A stretch of 64,000 nucleotides of DNA from Pseudomonas linyingensis (GTDB lineage Bacteria; Pseudomonadota; Gammaproteobacteria; Pseudomonadales; Pseudomonadaceae), in contig NZ_FNZE01000014.1 in the NCBI RefSeq assembly GCF_900109175.1, positions 1-64,000 on the forward strand, in the 5' to 3' direction. Below are positions 18,936 to 27,477 of the stretch, piece by piece. Within the stretch, counting starts at the first letter, position 1, and every line of letters starts with the position of its first letter. The position numbers and the translations under genes were made by a program. Under the pieces are notes generated by a model. It searched no databases, was not told the DNA's origin, and worked only from the letters and a program-made list of their open reading frames with translations.

Positions 18936-19636
18936 CAGGCGGCCTGCCAGCGCGCCAGCAGCGCCGGCAGCTCGGCGAGGCTGGCGATCTGCGCATCCGG
19001 CGTGCCCTCGCCGTCCCAAGCCTTGCCCTGCGGGTTGACCCAGATCGCCCGCATGCCGGCGTCCTGGGCGCCCTGGATGTCGTCGCGGGGATGGTCGCCG
19101 ATATGCACGGCGGCCTGCGCCGGGACGCCGGCGTGCTGCAGGGCGGCGTGGAAGGCGCGCGGATCGGGTTTGCTGACGCCGAGCTGTTCGGCGTTGAAGG
19201 CGAAGCGGAAGTAGCCGGCGATGCCGATGCACTCGACGTCGGCGTTGCCATTGGTCAGCACGCCCAGGCTGAACTGTTCGGCCAGCTGTTCGAGGGTCGG
19301 GCGCACCTCGGGAAACAGGCTGACCTGCTGGCGCGCGGCGAGGAAGTGGCTGAAGGCCGCTTCCGCCAGCTGCACCGCCTCGCGTTCGGCATAGCCGGCC
19401 TGCTGCAGGCTGTGGCGCAGCACGCGGCGGCGCAGCTCGCTGATGCGCCCGTTGAGGCCCGGTTCCTGCTCTAGAAGCCACTGGCGGTTGTGCTGCAGCT
19501 GCGCGCTGGCTTCGTCGCCGAGGCGCGGGGCATGCTCGGCCAGCCACGCCAGCAGGCCGGCTTCGGCGGCCTGCAGCACCGGGGCGACATCCCACAGGGT
19601 GTCGTCGAGGTCGAAGGTGATCAGGCGCAGGGTCAC
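18935..19636 (-). CDS. HAD-superfamily hydrolase
   Basis: The protein has 233 residues. Motif I is FDLDDTLWD, motif II LTNGN, motif III the Lys in SKPDPRAF, and motif IV HIGDHPRDDIQGA, so the phosphatase site is complete. It resembles YigB/YjjG-like phosphatases; YigB is also linked to xerC in enterics (dapF-yigA-xerC-yigB), and the neighbours here match, which suggests FMN phosphatase activity by analogy. I favour GTG at 19636 because GGAG then lies seven bases upstream. The ATG two codons earlier would leave only one base of spacing. Confidence 0.85.
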   Translation of the reverse strand: MTLRLITFDLDDTLWDVAPVLQAAEAGLLAWLAEHAPRLGDEASAQLQHNRQWLLEQEPGLNGRISELRRRVLRHSLQQAGYAEREAVQLAEAAFSHFLAARQQVSLFPEVRPTLEQLAEQFSLGVLTNGNADVECIGIAGYFRFAFNAEQLGVSKPDPRAFHAALQHAGVPAQAAVHIGDHPRDDIQGAQDAGMRAIWVNPQGKAWDGEGTPDAQIASLAELPALLARWQAA

Positions 19637-19714
19637 GGGCATTCTCCGCTGTGGGTGAGAGGGCCGAGTGTTTCGGTCGGTTTCTGCATCATACCGCCGC
19701 TGTGCGGGGCTGGA

Positions 19715-20686
19715 TCAGTCCTGGCCGTCATCTTCGTCGCCGCGGGGCGGCGCGGCGCTGTCTGGAGTGGCGTCGGTGCGCCGGTGCGCGCGCGGGTGGG
19801 CCTGGTCGTAGATGCGCGCCAGGTGCTGGAAGTCCAGGTGGGTGTAGATCTGCGTGGTGCCGATGTCGGCGTGGCCGAGCAGTTCCTGCACCGCGCGCAG
19901 GTCCTGGGAGGACTCCAGCATGTGGCTGGCGAAGCTGTGGCGCAGCATGTGCGGGTGCAGGTGCTGGCCCAGTCCGCGCACTCCGGCCTGGCGCACGCGC
20001 AGCTGGATGGCCCGCGGACTCAGGCGCTGGCCGCGCTGGCTGATGAACAGCGCCTGGTCGACGGCGGCGCCCTGACGGATCTCCAGCCAGGCCTGCAGGG
20101 CCTCGCGCGCCTTGCGCCCGACCGGCAGCGTGCGCACCTTGTTGCCCTTGCCGTGCACCCGCACCAGGCCGGAGTCCAGGTCGAGCTGCGCCAGGTCCAG
20201 CCCAGTCAGTTCGGACAGGCGCAGGCCGGAAGAATAGAACAGCTCGAGCATGGCCTGGTCGCGGCGCTCGAGAAAGTCGTCGGCCGGCGCAGCGTCGTCC
20301 GGCGTATCGACGCCCGGCGCGCCGTCGAGCAGCTGCTGGGCGCGGTCGGTGTCGAGCAGCCTGGGCAGGCGCTGTTCGCCCTTGGGTGGGTGCAGGCCGG
20401 CGCTGGGGTCGTGGCGGCAGTGGTTCTCGCGGATCAGGTAGCGGTACAGCCCGCGCACGGCGGAGAGGAAGCGCGCCAGGCTGGGCGCGGCCAGGCCCTG
20501 CTGGTGCAGGCTGGCGAGCATGCGCCGCAGCTGGCGGGTTTCCAGCTGTGGCCAGCGCTCGAGGCCGGCCTCGGTCATCAGCGCCAGCAGCTTGTCGAGG
20601 TCGCGGCGGTAGCCGGCCACGCTGTGCGGCGACAGCTGGCGCTCGCTGCGCAGGTGTTCGAGGTAGGCGTCCAGTTCGGTTTGCAT
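19715..20686 (-). CDS. xerC: Site-specific tyrosine recombinase XerC
   Basis: This 323-residue recombinase has a SAM-like N-terminal domain and the full catalytic set R156, K180, H246, R249, H272 and nucleophile Y281 (contexts [38 protein letters not shown]). With XerD it resolves chromosome dimers at dif under FtsK control. The tail beyond residue 295 is charged and longer than in E. coli (298). The neighbours dapF-DUF484-xerC-HAD reproduce the conserved gammaproteobacterial order. Confidence 0.97.
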   Translation of the reverse strand: MQTELDAYLEHLRSERQLSPHSVAGYRRDLDKLLALMTEAGLERWPQLETRQLRRMLASLHQQGLAAPSLARFLSAVRGLYRYLIRENHCRHDPSAGLHPPKGEQRLPRLLDTDRAQQLLDGAPGVDTPDDAAPADDFLERRDQAMLELFYSSGLRLSELTGLDLAQLDLDSGLVRVHGKGNKVRTLPVGRKAREALQAWLEIRQGAAVDQALFISQRGQRLSPRAIQLRVRQAGVRGLGQHLHPHMLRHSFASHMLESSQDLRAVQELLGHADIGTTQIYTHLDFQHLARIYDQAHPRAHRRTDATPDSAAPPRGDEDDGQD

Positions 20687-20730
20687 GGCGGACTCCTGGT
20701 GGTGGCGGCTGGGGTGCCGCGTGCGGCCAG

Positions 20731-20757
20731 CCTGTGGGAGGCGCGACCTCGCGGCGA
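20731..20757 (+). repeat. REP-like element
   Basis: CCTGTGGGAGGCGCGACCTC followed by GCGGCGA resembles Pseudomonas repetitive extragenic palindromes (TGTGGGAG...CGCGA). It sits in the 144-base gap between xerC and the DUF484 gene, the only sizeable gap in this operon. Only one copy is seen in the window, so the assignment rests on similarity to known REP cores. Confidence 0.4.
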
Positions 20758-20830
20758 TGCGGGCCGCAGGCCCGCCTCAAGCTCAACAGCTTCGCCCCGA
20801 GGGCGGACCTCCGACAACAGCGGCCGCGTG

Positions 20831-21517
20831 TCAGCGCACCGCGCGCAGCGGCGGCACCAGGCGCGGCAGCAGGCGGGCGACGATCTCCGCCACGTGGCCG
20901 AGGAACACGGTGCCCAGCGAACTCTTGTAGTGCTGCGGGTCGGGGCTGCCGAGGGCCAGCACGCCGTGCAGGCCCTGATGGCTGAGCACCGCCACCGCGG
21001 CCGAGCCGATGCTGGCGATGTTCTCGGCGGGGAACAGGAAGGCCAACTCCTCGGCGCGCAGCACGCCGCACACCGTCTTGTTGCCGGCGAGCAGGGCGCC
21101 GACCGCCTGCTGGGCCTCGCTCTGGCTGACCCAGTGGCCCACCGCCGGCGGGTTGTCGCTGAACAGCAGCAGGCTGACGAAGGGCACCTGGAAGTCGTGG
21201 CGCAGGCTGTCCTCCACCGCGGCGACCAGCTCCTCGAGGCCCTCGGCGTCGAGCAGGGCGACGATCAGCCGACGGGTACGCTCGAACAGCCGATCGTTGT
21301 CGCGGGCGATGTCCATCAGTTGGGTCAGTCGGGTGCGCAGCTCGTGGTTGCGCTCGCGCAGCAGGCGCAGCTGGCGGGTCACCAGCGACACCGCGTGGCC
21401 GGCCTCGTGGGGAATCTGCAGCTCGGCGAGCAGCTCGTCGCGGCCGACGAAGAACTGCGGGTGCGCGGCCAGCCAGGCGGCGACCTGTTCGGCGTCCAGC
21501 TCCGGCAGCTCGCTCAC
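20831..21517 (-). CDS. DUF484 family protein
   Basis: The protein has 228 residues. An N-terminal helical part ([28 protein letters not shown]...) and a coiled stretch ([18 protein letters not shown]) precede a GAF-like domain ([33 protein letters not shown] region). DUF484 proteins have no established activity and are regularly found between dapF and xerC, as here. The GTG start at 21517 overlaps the dapF stop codon (GTGA), so translation is likely coupled. Confidence 0.88.
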   Translation of the reverse strand: MSELPELDAEQVAAWLAAHPQFFVGRDELLAELQIPHEAGHAVSLVTRQLRLLRERNHELRTRLTQLMDIARDNDRLFERTRRLIVALLDAEGLEELVAAVEDSLRHDFQVPFVSLLLFSDNPPAVGHWVSQSEAQQAVGALLAGNKTVCGVLRAEELAFLFPAENIASIGSAAVAVLSHQGLHGVLALGSPDPQHYKSSLGTVFLGHVAEIVARLLPRLVPPLRAVR

Positions 21518-22344
21518 AGGCGCACCTGGCCTTCGAACACGCGTAGCGCCGGGCCGGTCATCATGACCGGCTGGCCGGGGCCGGCCCACTCGATCGACAG
21601 GCTACCGCCGGGCAGGCTGATCTGCACCGGCGACTGCAGCCAGCCCTGGCGAATGCTGGCCACCGCGGCAGCGCAGGCGCCGGTACCGCAGGCCTGGGTC
21701 TCGCCGCAGCCGCGCTCCCACACGCGCAGGCGCGCGTGGTGGGCGTCGACCACCTGCAGGAAGCCGATGTTGGCTTTCTGCGGGAAGCGCGGATGGGTTT
21801 CCAGCTGTGGGCCGAGCGTATGTACCGGCGCGGTGTCGACGTTGTCGACGCGCAGCACGCCGTGGGGGTTGCCCATCGATACCGCAGCCAGCTCGACGGT
21901 CTGACCGCCGACCTCGACCTCGTAGGCGAGCGCGGCCTCCGGGGCGACGAAGGGGATCTCCGCCGGCAACAGGCGCGGCGCGCCCATGTCCACGGTGATC
22001 TGCCCGTCGCTGCGCACGTTCAGCTCGATCACGCTGTTCTTGGTCTCGACGCGGATGCGCTTCTTGGCGGTCAGGCGCTTGTCGATGACGAAGCGGGCGA
22101 AGCAGCGCGCGCCGTTGCCGCACTGCTCCACCTCGGAGCCGTCGGCGTTGAAGATGCGGTAGCGGAAATCCACGTCCGGCCGGCTCGGCGGCTCGACGAT
22201 CAGCAGCTGGTCGAAGCCGACGCCGGTGTGGCGGTCGCCCCACTGGCGCACATGCTTGGGCTGCACATGGGCGTGCTGGGTGACCAGGTCGAGGACCATG
22301 AAGTCGTTGCCCAGCCCGTGCATCTTGGTGAAACGCAGCAGCAT
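21514..22344 (-). CDS. dapF: Diaminopimelate epimerase
   Basis: This 276-residue enzyme converts LL-diaminopimelate to the meso form, which serves both lysine and peptidoglycan synthesis. The two catalytic cysteines are C75 ([11 protein letters not shown]) and C219 ([12 protein letters not shown]), and the N-terminus [11 protein letters not shown] is typical. The start at 22344 was chosen at [10 protein letters not shown]; the upstream frame overlaps lysA and shows no family sequence. It lies 13 bases after lysA, whose product uses meso-diaminopimelate. Confidence 0.97.
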   Translation of the reverse strand: MLLRFTKMHGLGNDFMVLDLVTQHAHVQPKHVRQWGDRHTGVGFDQLLIVEPPSRPDVDFRYRIFNADGSEVEQCGNGARCFARFVIDKRLTAKKRIRVETKNSVIELNVRSDGQITVDMGAPRLLPAEIPFVAPEAALAYEVEVGGQTVELAAVSMGNPHGVLRVDNVDTAPVHTLGPQLETHPRFPQKANIGFLQVVDAHHARLRVWERGCGETQACGTGACAAAVASIRQGWLQSPVQISLPGGSLSIEWAGPGQPVMMTGPALRVFEGQVRL

Positions 22345-22357
22345 GCCGGCCTCCGGA

Positions 22358-23605
22358 TCAGTTGGGCAGCAGGCTTTCGCCGGCGTACAGCTCTTCGATG
22401 CTCTCGCGGCGGCGCACCAGGTGCACCTGCTCGCCATCCACCAGCACCTCGGCGGCGCGGCCGCGGGTGTTGTAGTTGGAGCTCATCACGAAGCCGTAGG
22501 CGCCGGCCGAACGCACGGCCAGCAGGTCGCCCTCGGCCAGGGCCAGCTCGCGGTTCTTGGCGAGGAAGTCGCCGGTCTCGCAGATCGGTCCGACCAGATC
22601 GTAGCAACGCACTTCGCCGGCATGCGGCTGCACGGCGCTGACGTCCATCCAGGCCTGGTACAGCGCCGGGCGGATCAGGTCGTTCATCGCCGCGTCGATC
22701 ACCGCGAAGTCCTTGTGCTCGGTGTGCTTGAGGTACTCGACGCGGGTCAGCAGCACGCCGGCGTTGGCGACGATCGAGCGGCCCGGCTCGAACACCAGGG
22801 CCAGTTCGCGACCGGCCAGGCGCTCGCGTACCGCCTTGATGTAATCGCCGGCCAGCGGCGGCTCCTCGTCGCGGTACTGCACGCCGAGACCGCCACCCAG
22901 ATCCAGATGCTGGATCTGGATGCCGCGCGCGGCCAGGCGGTCGACCAGCGCCAGCAGGCGCTCGAGGGCGTCGAGGAACGGCTCGAGCTGGGTCAGCTGC
23001 GAGCCGATGTGGCAGTCGACACCGACCACCTCAAGGTTGGGCAGCTCGGCGGCGCGGGCGTAGACCGCCTCGGCGGCGTCGATGGCAATGCCGAACTTGT
23101 TCTCCTTGAGGCCGGTGGAGATGTACGGATGGGTCTGCGCGTCGACGTCGGGGTTGACGCGCAGCGACACCGGCGCCTTGACGCCCAGCTCGGCGGCCAC
23201 CTGCTGCAGGCGCTCCAGCTCGACGTCGGACTCGACGTTGAAGCAGTGCACGCCGACTTGCAGCGCACGGCGCATGTCGTCGCGGCTCTTGCCGACGCCG
23301 GAGAAGACGATCTTGCCGGGCTCACCGCCGGCGGCCAGCACGCGTTCCAGCTCGCCGCGCGAGACGATGTCGAAGCCTGCGCCGAGGCGGGCCAGCACGT
23401 TGAGCACGCCGAGGTTGGAGTTGGCCTTGACCGCGAAGCACACCAGGTGCGGCATGCCGGTCAGCGCGTCGGCGTAGGCGTGGTACTGCGCCTCGATGTG
23501 GGCGCGCGAATAGACGTAGGTGGGGGTGCCGAAGCGCTCGGCAATCGCGGACAGCGCCGCGCCTTCCGCGAACAGCTCGCCGCCGCGGTAGTTGAAAGGT
23601 TGCAT
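22358..23605 (-). CDS. lysA: Diaminopimelate decarboxylase
   Basis: This 415-residue PLP enzyme of the alanine racemase-fold type makes L-lysine from meso-diaminopimelate. The PLP lysine is K60 ([10 protein letters not shown]). The phosphate-binding [10 protein letters not shown], the GVDCHIGSQ segment and the C-terminal active-site CETGDFLA and [14 protein letters not shown] are present. AGGAGG lies five bases before the ATG at 23605. It lies between lptM and dapF, the usual Pseudomonas order. Confidence 0.97.
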   Translation of the reverse strand: MQPFNYRGGELFAEGAALSAIAERFGTPTYVYSRAHIEAQYHAYADALTGMPHLVCFAVKANSNLGVLNVLARLGAGFDIVSRGELERVLAAGGEPGKIVFSGVGKSRDDMRRALQVGVHCFNVESDVELERLQQVAAELGVKAPVSLRVNPDVDAQTHPYISTGLKENKFGIAIDAAEAVYARAAELPNLEVVGVDCHIGSQLTQLEPFLDALERLLALVDRLAARGIQIQHLDLGGGLGVQYRDEEPPLAGDYIKAVRERLAGRELALVFEPGRSIVANAGVLLTRVEYLKHTEHKDFAVIDAAMNDLIRPALYQAWMDVSAVQPHAGEVRCYDLVGPICETGDFLAKNRELALAEGDLLAVRSAGAYGFVMSSNYNTRGRAAEVLVDGEQVHLVRRRESIEELYAGESLLPN

Positions 23606-23660
23606 GCAGGCCTCCTGAAGGAGTCCGGACGTCCGCGACTGGGCGGGATGCGCCGGACTC

Positions 23661-23795
23661 TTAGAATTCGAAACGGTCTTTGCTGCTACCGGCTTTTTCA
23701 TCGCCCGGAAGATACAGCGGACCCTTCTGGCCGCAGCCGGTGAGGCCGGCGCTGAGCACGATCAGCGCAAGGAACGGAAGCAGCAGGCGCTTCAT
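23661..23795 (-). CDS. lptM: Small lipoprotein LptM (LppL/YifL)
   Basis: This 44-residue lipoprotein precursor has a signal peptide ([20 protein letters not shown]) with lipobox LTGC and acylated C21. The conserved mature start is [10 protein letters not shown]. The family (LppL in P. aeruginosa, YifL/LptM in E. coli) assists oxidative maturation of the LPS translocon LptD. It is first gene of the lysA-dapF operon and divergent from cyaY. Confidence 0.92.
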   Translation of the reverse strand: MKRLLLPFLALIVLSAGLTGCGQKGPLYLPGDEKAGSSKDRFEF

Positions 23796-23957
23796 GGCGG
23801 AAATCCTTGTAAAAGCATCGATTGCGCCGGAGTATACCGACCCCCCGAGGGCTTGCCTATGCGCCGGGACGCACGGCGGGCGCGGCCTGCGCGGTGCGTC
23901 GCCAGCGTGCCCGGCAAGCGGGGCGATGCCATTTCCTGTTCGAGCGGAGAAGAGTCC

Positions 23958-24290
23958 ATGAGTCTTACTGAAGCCCGCTTCCACGCCCTGGTGGATGCCC
24001 TGCAACTGGCGGTCGAGGACGCCTTCGATGCCACTGATCTGGATGTCGACCTGGAGAACAGCGGCGGCGTGCTGACCGTGCGCTTCGACAATGGCAGCCA
24101 ACTGATCTTCAGCCGTCAGGAGCCGCTGCGCCAGTTGTGGCTGGCGGCGCGCTCCGGCGGTTTCCACTTCGACTACGACGAGGCGGCCGGTACCTGGGTC
24201 TGCGACGGCAACGGCGAGGCGTTGCCCGCCATGCTCGCGCGTCTGGCCAGCGAGCAGGGTGGCGCCGCGGTGGATTTCACCGCGCTCTGA
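23958..24290 (+). CDS. cyaY: Frataxin-like iron donor CyaY
   Basis: This 110-residue protein has the CyaY layout: an acidic first helix ([22 protein letters not shown]) that binds iron, then a beta-sheet with [20 protein letters not shown] and [13 protein letters not shown]. CyaY modulates iron delivery to IscS/IscU during Fe-S cluster assembly. The start at 23958 follows GGAGAAGAGTCC; upstream in-frame codons belong to the leader. Confidence 0.95.
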   Translation: MSLTEARFHALVDALQLAVEDAFDATDLDVDLENSGGVLTVRFDNGSQLIFSRQEPLRQLWLAARSGGFHFDYDEAAGTWVCDGNGEALPAMLARLASEQGGAAVDFTAL

Positions 24291-24362
24291 GCGCGACCCG
24301 CCTGCGCCGCCGGTCGCCGGCGCTCGGGTTGCTTATTTGTCGCGCTGTGGTAGGGTCAGGGC

Positions 24363-24468
24363 AGACCCCGCCTGCGCCGGTTGTATAAAGACACCGCGTC
24401 GGGCGATGCGCCGTTGAAGCCGCGCCCCGCACCTGTCCCGCTCGGGAAAAGGTGCGGGGCGCGGTTTT
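24363..24468 (+). promoter_or_regulatory. rnk leader with attenuator-type terminator
   Basis: A candidate promoter (TTGCTT, 16 bases, TAGGGT at 24329-24356) precedes a leader that ends in a strong 14-bp hairpin CGCGCCCCGCACCT / AGGTGCGGGGCGCG (24421-24463) followed by GTTTTG. The terminator lies about 95 bases before the rnk start codon. A Pseudomonas rnk leader with premature terminator is a described RNA family (rnk_pseudo). I recall only its position and general form, not its full consensus. Confidence 0.6.
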
Positions 24469-24562
24469 GCTTTGCCTCGCCGACGTCCGCGATGTTTTCA
24501 CACAGCCAGTGTGGCGGGGTTTTCCTTTTCGCGATCCATCCATCAGGAGCCCTGCCGACATC

Positions 24563-24967
24563 ATGAGCCTGTCGCCGCCGATTACCATTACCCGCCTCGA
24601 CCTGCAGCGTCTGGAGAAGATGCTGGACAGCCTGGAGGCGTTCAATCCCACCGCCGAGGCGCTGGAGCGCGAGCTGGGCCGCGCCGAGGTGGTCGGTCTT
24701 GACGAGGTGCCGCCGGGGGTGGTGACCATGAACTCCACCGCCCATTGCCGCGAGGAAGCCAGCGGCAAGGAGTACCACCTCACCCTGGTCTATCCACAGG
24801 AGTCCGGGCGCGAGGGCAGCGTCTCGGTGCTGGCGCCGGTGGGCTGCGCCCTGCTCGGCCTGTCGGTGGGGCAGACCATCGACTGGGCACTGCCCGGGGG
24901 CAAGACCCTGCAGCTGAGCCTGCTCGGCGTCGACTACCAGCCGGAAGCCGCCGGCGAGGTGCGCTGA
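24563..24967 (+). CDS. rnk: Nucleoside diphosphate kinase regulator Rnk
   Basis: This 134-residue protein has an N-terminal coiled region (TRLDLQRLEKMLDSLEAF) and a C-terminal GreA/GreB-type FKBP-like domain (VVTMNSTAHCREEASGKEYHL, LGLSVGQTIDWALPGG). Rnk binds RNA polymerase like Gre factors but lacks a long cleavage-inducing coiled coil. It influences nucleoside diphosphate kinase levels, and in P. aeruginosa it was linked to alginate through AlgQ, whose gene (rsd) is also in this window. AGGAG lies 13 bases before the ATG at 24563. Confidence 0.93.
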   Translation: MSLSPPITITRLDLQRLEKMLDSLEAFNPTAEALERELGRAEVVGLDEVPPGVVTMNSTAHCREEASGKEYHLTLVYPQESGREGSVSVLAPVGCALLGLSVGQTIDWALPGGKTLQLSLLGVDYQPEAAGEVR

Positions 24968-24987
24968 GCCCGCGTCAGTCCGCAGCA

Positions 24988-25032
24988 ATGCAAACAGCCC
25001 GCGCCGGGTGATCGGTCGCGGGCTGTTTGCAT
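24988..25032 (+). terminator. Terminator hairpin after rnk
   Basis: A perfect 16-bp stem ATGCAAACAGCCCGCG / CGCGGGCTGTTTGCAT with a 13-base loop lies 20 bases after the rnk stop and between convergent genes. The T-rich part is inside the stem (CTGTTTGCATTTC), so it may act on both strands. Confidence 0.75.
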
Positions 25033-25100
25033 TTCAGGGGCGTGGCAATGGCTGTCGGGCACTGCGCCGCTGTCGCGCCTAGGCGCAGTCCCGCGGGCAT

Positions 25101-26390
25101 CTACGGTCGGATGTGGCTGGCCACGGGTGCCGGGTCCTGGCTGAGCAGCGCCAGGCAGCGGAGCTGTTTCGCATCTTCTCGCGGGCCGTCGTAGCAGAGG
25201 CGCTGCGGCGGACCCTCGACCAGCCTGGCCGGGCCTAGGCCATAGGGATTGCCCTCGGCCGCCTGGGCCAGCGCCTGCGCGCTGGAGAAGCCGGGGGCGA
25301 GGGTGTTGAGGCGGTTGTAGAGCTGGATGCGCGCATCCAGATCGTGCAGCTGGGCCAGGTACTGGCTCATGTCGGGTATGGCGACAGCGACCAGTATATT
25401 GCCGATGGGATTGCGCCAGTCCTGGCGGCGCGGGGGCGGTGACTGCCGCAGCCCGTCGGCAAATTCGCTGGCCGTTAGTTGCGATGCACGGGCGATGCGC
25501 TGGTAGTCGGGCAGCGTGGCGTTGCTGCTCATGTTCGGCTTGAACAGCAGCTGCAGAGCGAGGCGCCCATGTTCCTGAGGGAAGTGCGGGTCCTCGCGCA
25601 TCGACGCGAAGCCCTTGGCGAGCATCGCGAACTCGCTCTGCATGGCGCTCTGTAGCGAGCGCTCGGCGGCCGTCAGGGGCGGCAGAGCGGCCGGGCGCTC
25701 GATCAGGCCCTGCTGGTACAGCGCGGCGAGGACGCCGACATCACTGGCGAACAGGCGGACGATGGCCATCTTCTGGGTCAGGGTGTCGGCGGCGGCCAGG
25801 TGTCGGCGCCAGTGGCCGATGTCTTCCTCGAGCAGGGTTCTGGCCTGTTCGGCCTGGTCGTCTTGGCGTAGCCGGCAGGCGTCCAGCGCCAGCAGGCGAT
25901 TGCCGGCCAGCAGGACGACATAGTTGGGCTGCGGTTCCGACAGCTCGCTGGCGGCCAGGCTGCGCAGGTCGGCGAGGCGCGCGACCTGCCGATAACGCTT
26001 GAGCAGCTCCCGCCCCTGCTCCAGATGCGCCTCGTCGCGCGCCGGCTCCAGGCAGTAGCCATGTTCGTTGTGTTGCGCTGCGAGCTTGGGAATATCCAGT
26101 TGCCGGAGTGGCGTCGGCTGGAACGAGTCATCGAAGGGCGAATGCGTGGCGCGTCACTGCCGGTATTCGGCCAGGCGTGCCCGGCCGGCGGCCCGCGGCT
26201 CTGTCGCGGCAACCAGGCCGAGCAGGTAGAGGTAGCCGTCGCTGCTGTCCCGCGGGCTGTCGACTGCCTGGACCCAGGCGCTGGCCTCGGGGTGCAGCGA
26301 ATCGTCGCGAACCCAGTACAACGTCAGGGTAATGGCCAGGAGCAAGATGGCAGCGAGTGCGTAGCGGGTGATGCGCAGCGGGCGACTCAT
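25101..26390 (-). pseudogene. Uncharacterised membrane-anchored protein, interrupted by an in-frame TGA
   Basis: One minus-strand frame encodes 429 codons but has a TGA at codon 79 (26156-26154). The first part (78 residues) has an N-terminal membrane anchor (YALAAILLLAITLTLYWV) and the segment DGYLYLLGLVAA. The same frame then continues for 350 codons with protein-like composition (RATHSPFDDSFQPTPLRQLDIP ... ELLKRYRQVARLADLR) to a normal stop at 25101. It resembles uncharacterised proteobacterial proteins with 'N-x-Y-LLGL' and 'RY' motifs; no function is known to me. A TGG-to-TGA change, a sequencing error, readthrough or reinitiation (for example at the ATG 25769) are all possible. I see no obvious SECIS-like hairpin after the TGA. 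Confidence 0.7.
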
Positions 26391-26615
26391 GAGGGGGACG
26401 TCCTGGTCCGGTGTGGGACCCGCATGATAGATCCGTCCCGGCCACGATGTTCGTCGAGGCGGTCAAGGAATGTCGCTGAAATGTGAGGCCGACCCATTGG
26501 CGGCTGGCGCAGGCCAGGGAAGGGCAAGGTGAGGCGGGAAGGTGAAGCCGCAGTCGCGTGCTGCAGGCGTGGTGGAGGCGGGCAGCGCAGTGCGCGCTGT
26601 CCGCCCGGGTGTTGG

Positions 26616-26852
26616 TCAGGCCGGCTGCAGAATGGTCAGCAGGCCGCGGACCTGTTCGGCCGCGTCCAGGCCGAGGCTGGTCAGGTAGCCGCCGTCGACT
26701 TCGGTGATCAGGCCCTTGGCGTGCAGGCGCTCGCCCGCGGCGATCTTCTGCGGTGCGGCGTCGTGGTGGATCTTGAGGCCCTCCTGGGTATTGTCCGGGT
26801 TGAACAGGGCGAGCAGTTCCACTTCGGCGATCAGCTCGGGGGTCAGGTTCAT
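26616..26852 (-). CDS. TIGR02647-like small protein
   Basis: This 78-residue protein (MNLTPELIAEVELLALFN, then GLKIHHDAAPQKIAAGERLHAKGLI...GYLTSLG) looks like the small Pseudomonas family TIGR02647, which has a winged-helix-like pattern but no proven role. GGAGG lies six bases before the ATG at 26852, which fixes the start. It lies in a short run of small genes downstream of argH on the same strand. Confidence 0.75.
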   Translation of the reverse strand: MNLTPELIAEVELLALFNPDNTQEGLKIHHDAAPQKIAAGERLHAKGLITEVDGGYLTSLGLDAAEQVRGLLTILQPA

Positions 26853-26924
26853 GGTGCCTCCAGTGCAGGGCAGGGCGACCGAAAGGGTCGCGCTCAAGGG
26901 ATGTTGCCGGTTGTCTTGTTCGTT

Positions 26925-27386
26925 TTATTCGTCTTCTTCGTCGTCCGCATCGCCCAGCGCTTCCGGCAGTTCAGGCAGGGCGCGCAGCATGGTTTCGTAG
27001 CCGGAGCCGTCGAACGGCCGGTTATCCGCCAGCATGTTCTCGATCTCGTGGGCAAGGATCAGCGCCATCAGGCGCACGGCCTCGCTGCGTTCGTAGCCGA
27101 CCAGGGTCAGCTTGTTGAGGGTCGCCTGGGCGGCGGCCGGCTCGCCGGCGGCGATCTGGTTCTCGATGGCTTCGATCAGCTTGTTTTCGGCGAAGACCGC
27201 ATCGTCTTCGGCGGAGTTGTGACTCATGGCGGAGTTCTCGTCAAGCGCCGGAGGATTTTCTTCGTCCAGCTGGCAGAGGGTGCAGCTGCCGTCATCCGGG
27301 CGGCTGGTTTCCACGTAGCGCAGGCGCCGGCTGGCCGACTGGCGGTCGGCACTGACGCGAAAGCGCGGGCGGTCGGCGGTGGACAT
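26925..27386 (-). CDS. Hypothetical acidic protein with an N-terminal CxxC
   Basis: The protein has 153 residues from ATG 27386, chosen because GGAG lies seven bases upstream. Residues 1-53 include a single CTLC pair and many Arg/Ser. Residues 54-153 form a helical acidic domain (DAVFAENKLIEAIENQIAAGEPAAAQATLNKL... ending DADDEEDE). Another in-frame ATG at 27227 (MSHNSAEDDAV) begins the conserved-looking helical part but has a poor ribosome binding site, so two products are possible. I do not recognise a function. Confidence 0.6.
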   Translation of the reverse strand: MSTADRPRFRVSADRQSASRRLRYVETSRPDDGSCTLCQLDEENPPALDENSAMSHNSAEDDAVFAENKLIEAIENQIAAGEPAAAQATLNKLTLVGYERSEAVRLMALILAHEIENMLADNRPFDGSGYETMLRALPELPEALGDADDEEDE

Positions 27387-27477
27387 GGCGGGCTCCGGAG
27401 CAACTGACGGCTCCTTCATAACCCGCCGATGGTGGGGGCGGCAAGCGCTCCTTGGTCGGAGCGCTGCCGAAGCGACC

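Noticed and set aside
26100-26160. Selenocysteine at the in-frame TGA
   Set aside because: No convincing hairpin with the usual spacing follows the codon, and the protein has no redox-type context around it.
26560-26615. Terminator hairpin before the TIGR02647-like gene's 3' end
   Set aside because: GGCGGGCAGCGC / GCGCTGTCCGCC pairs imperfectly and no T-tract follows on the minus strand.
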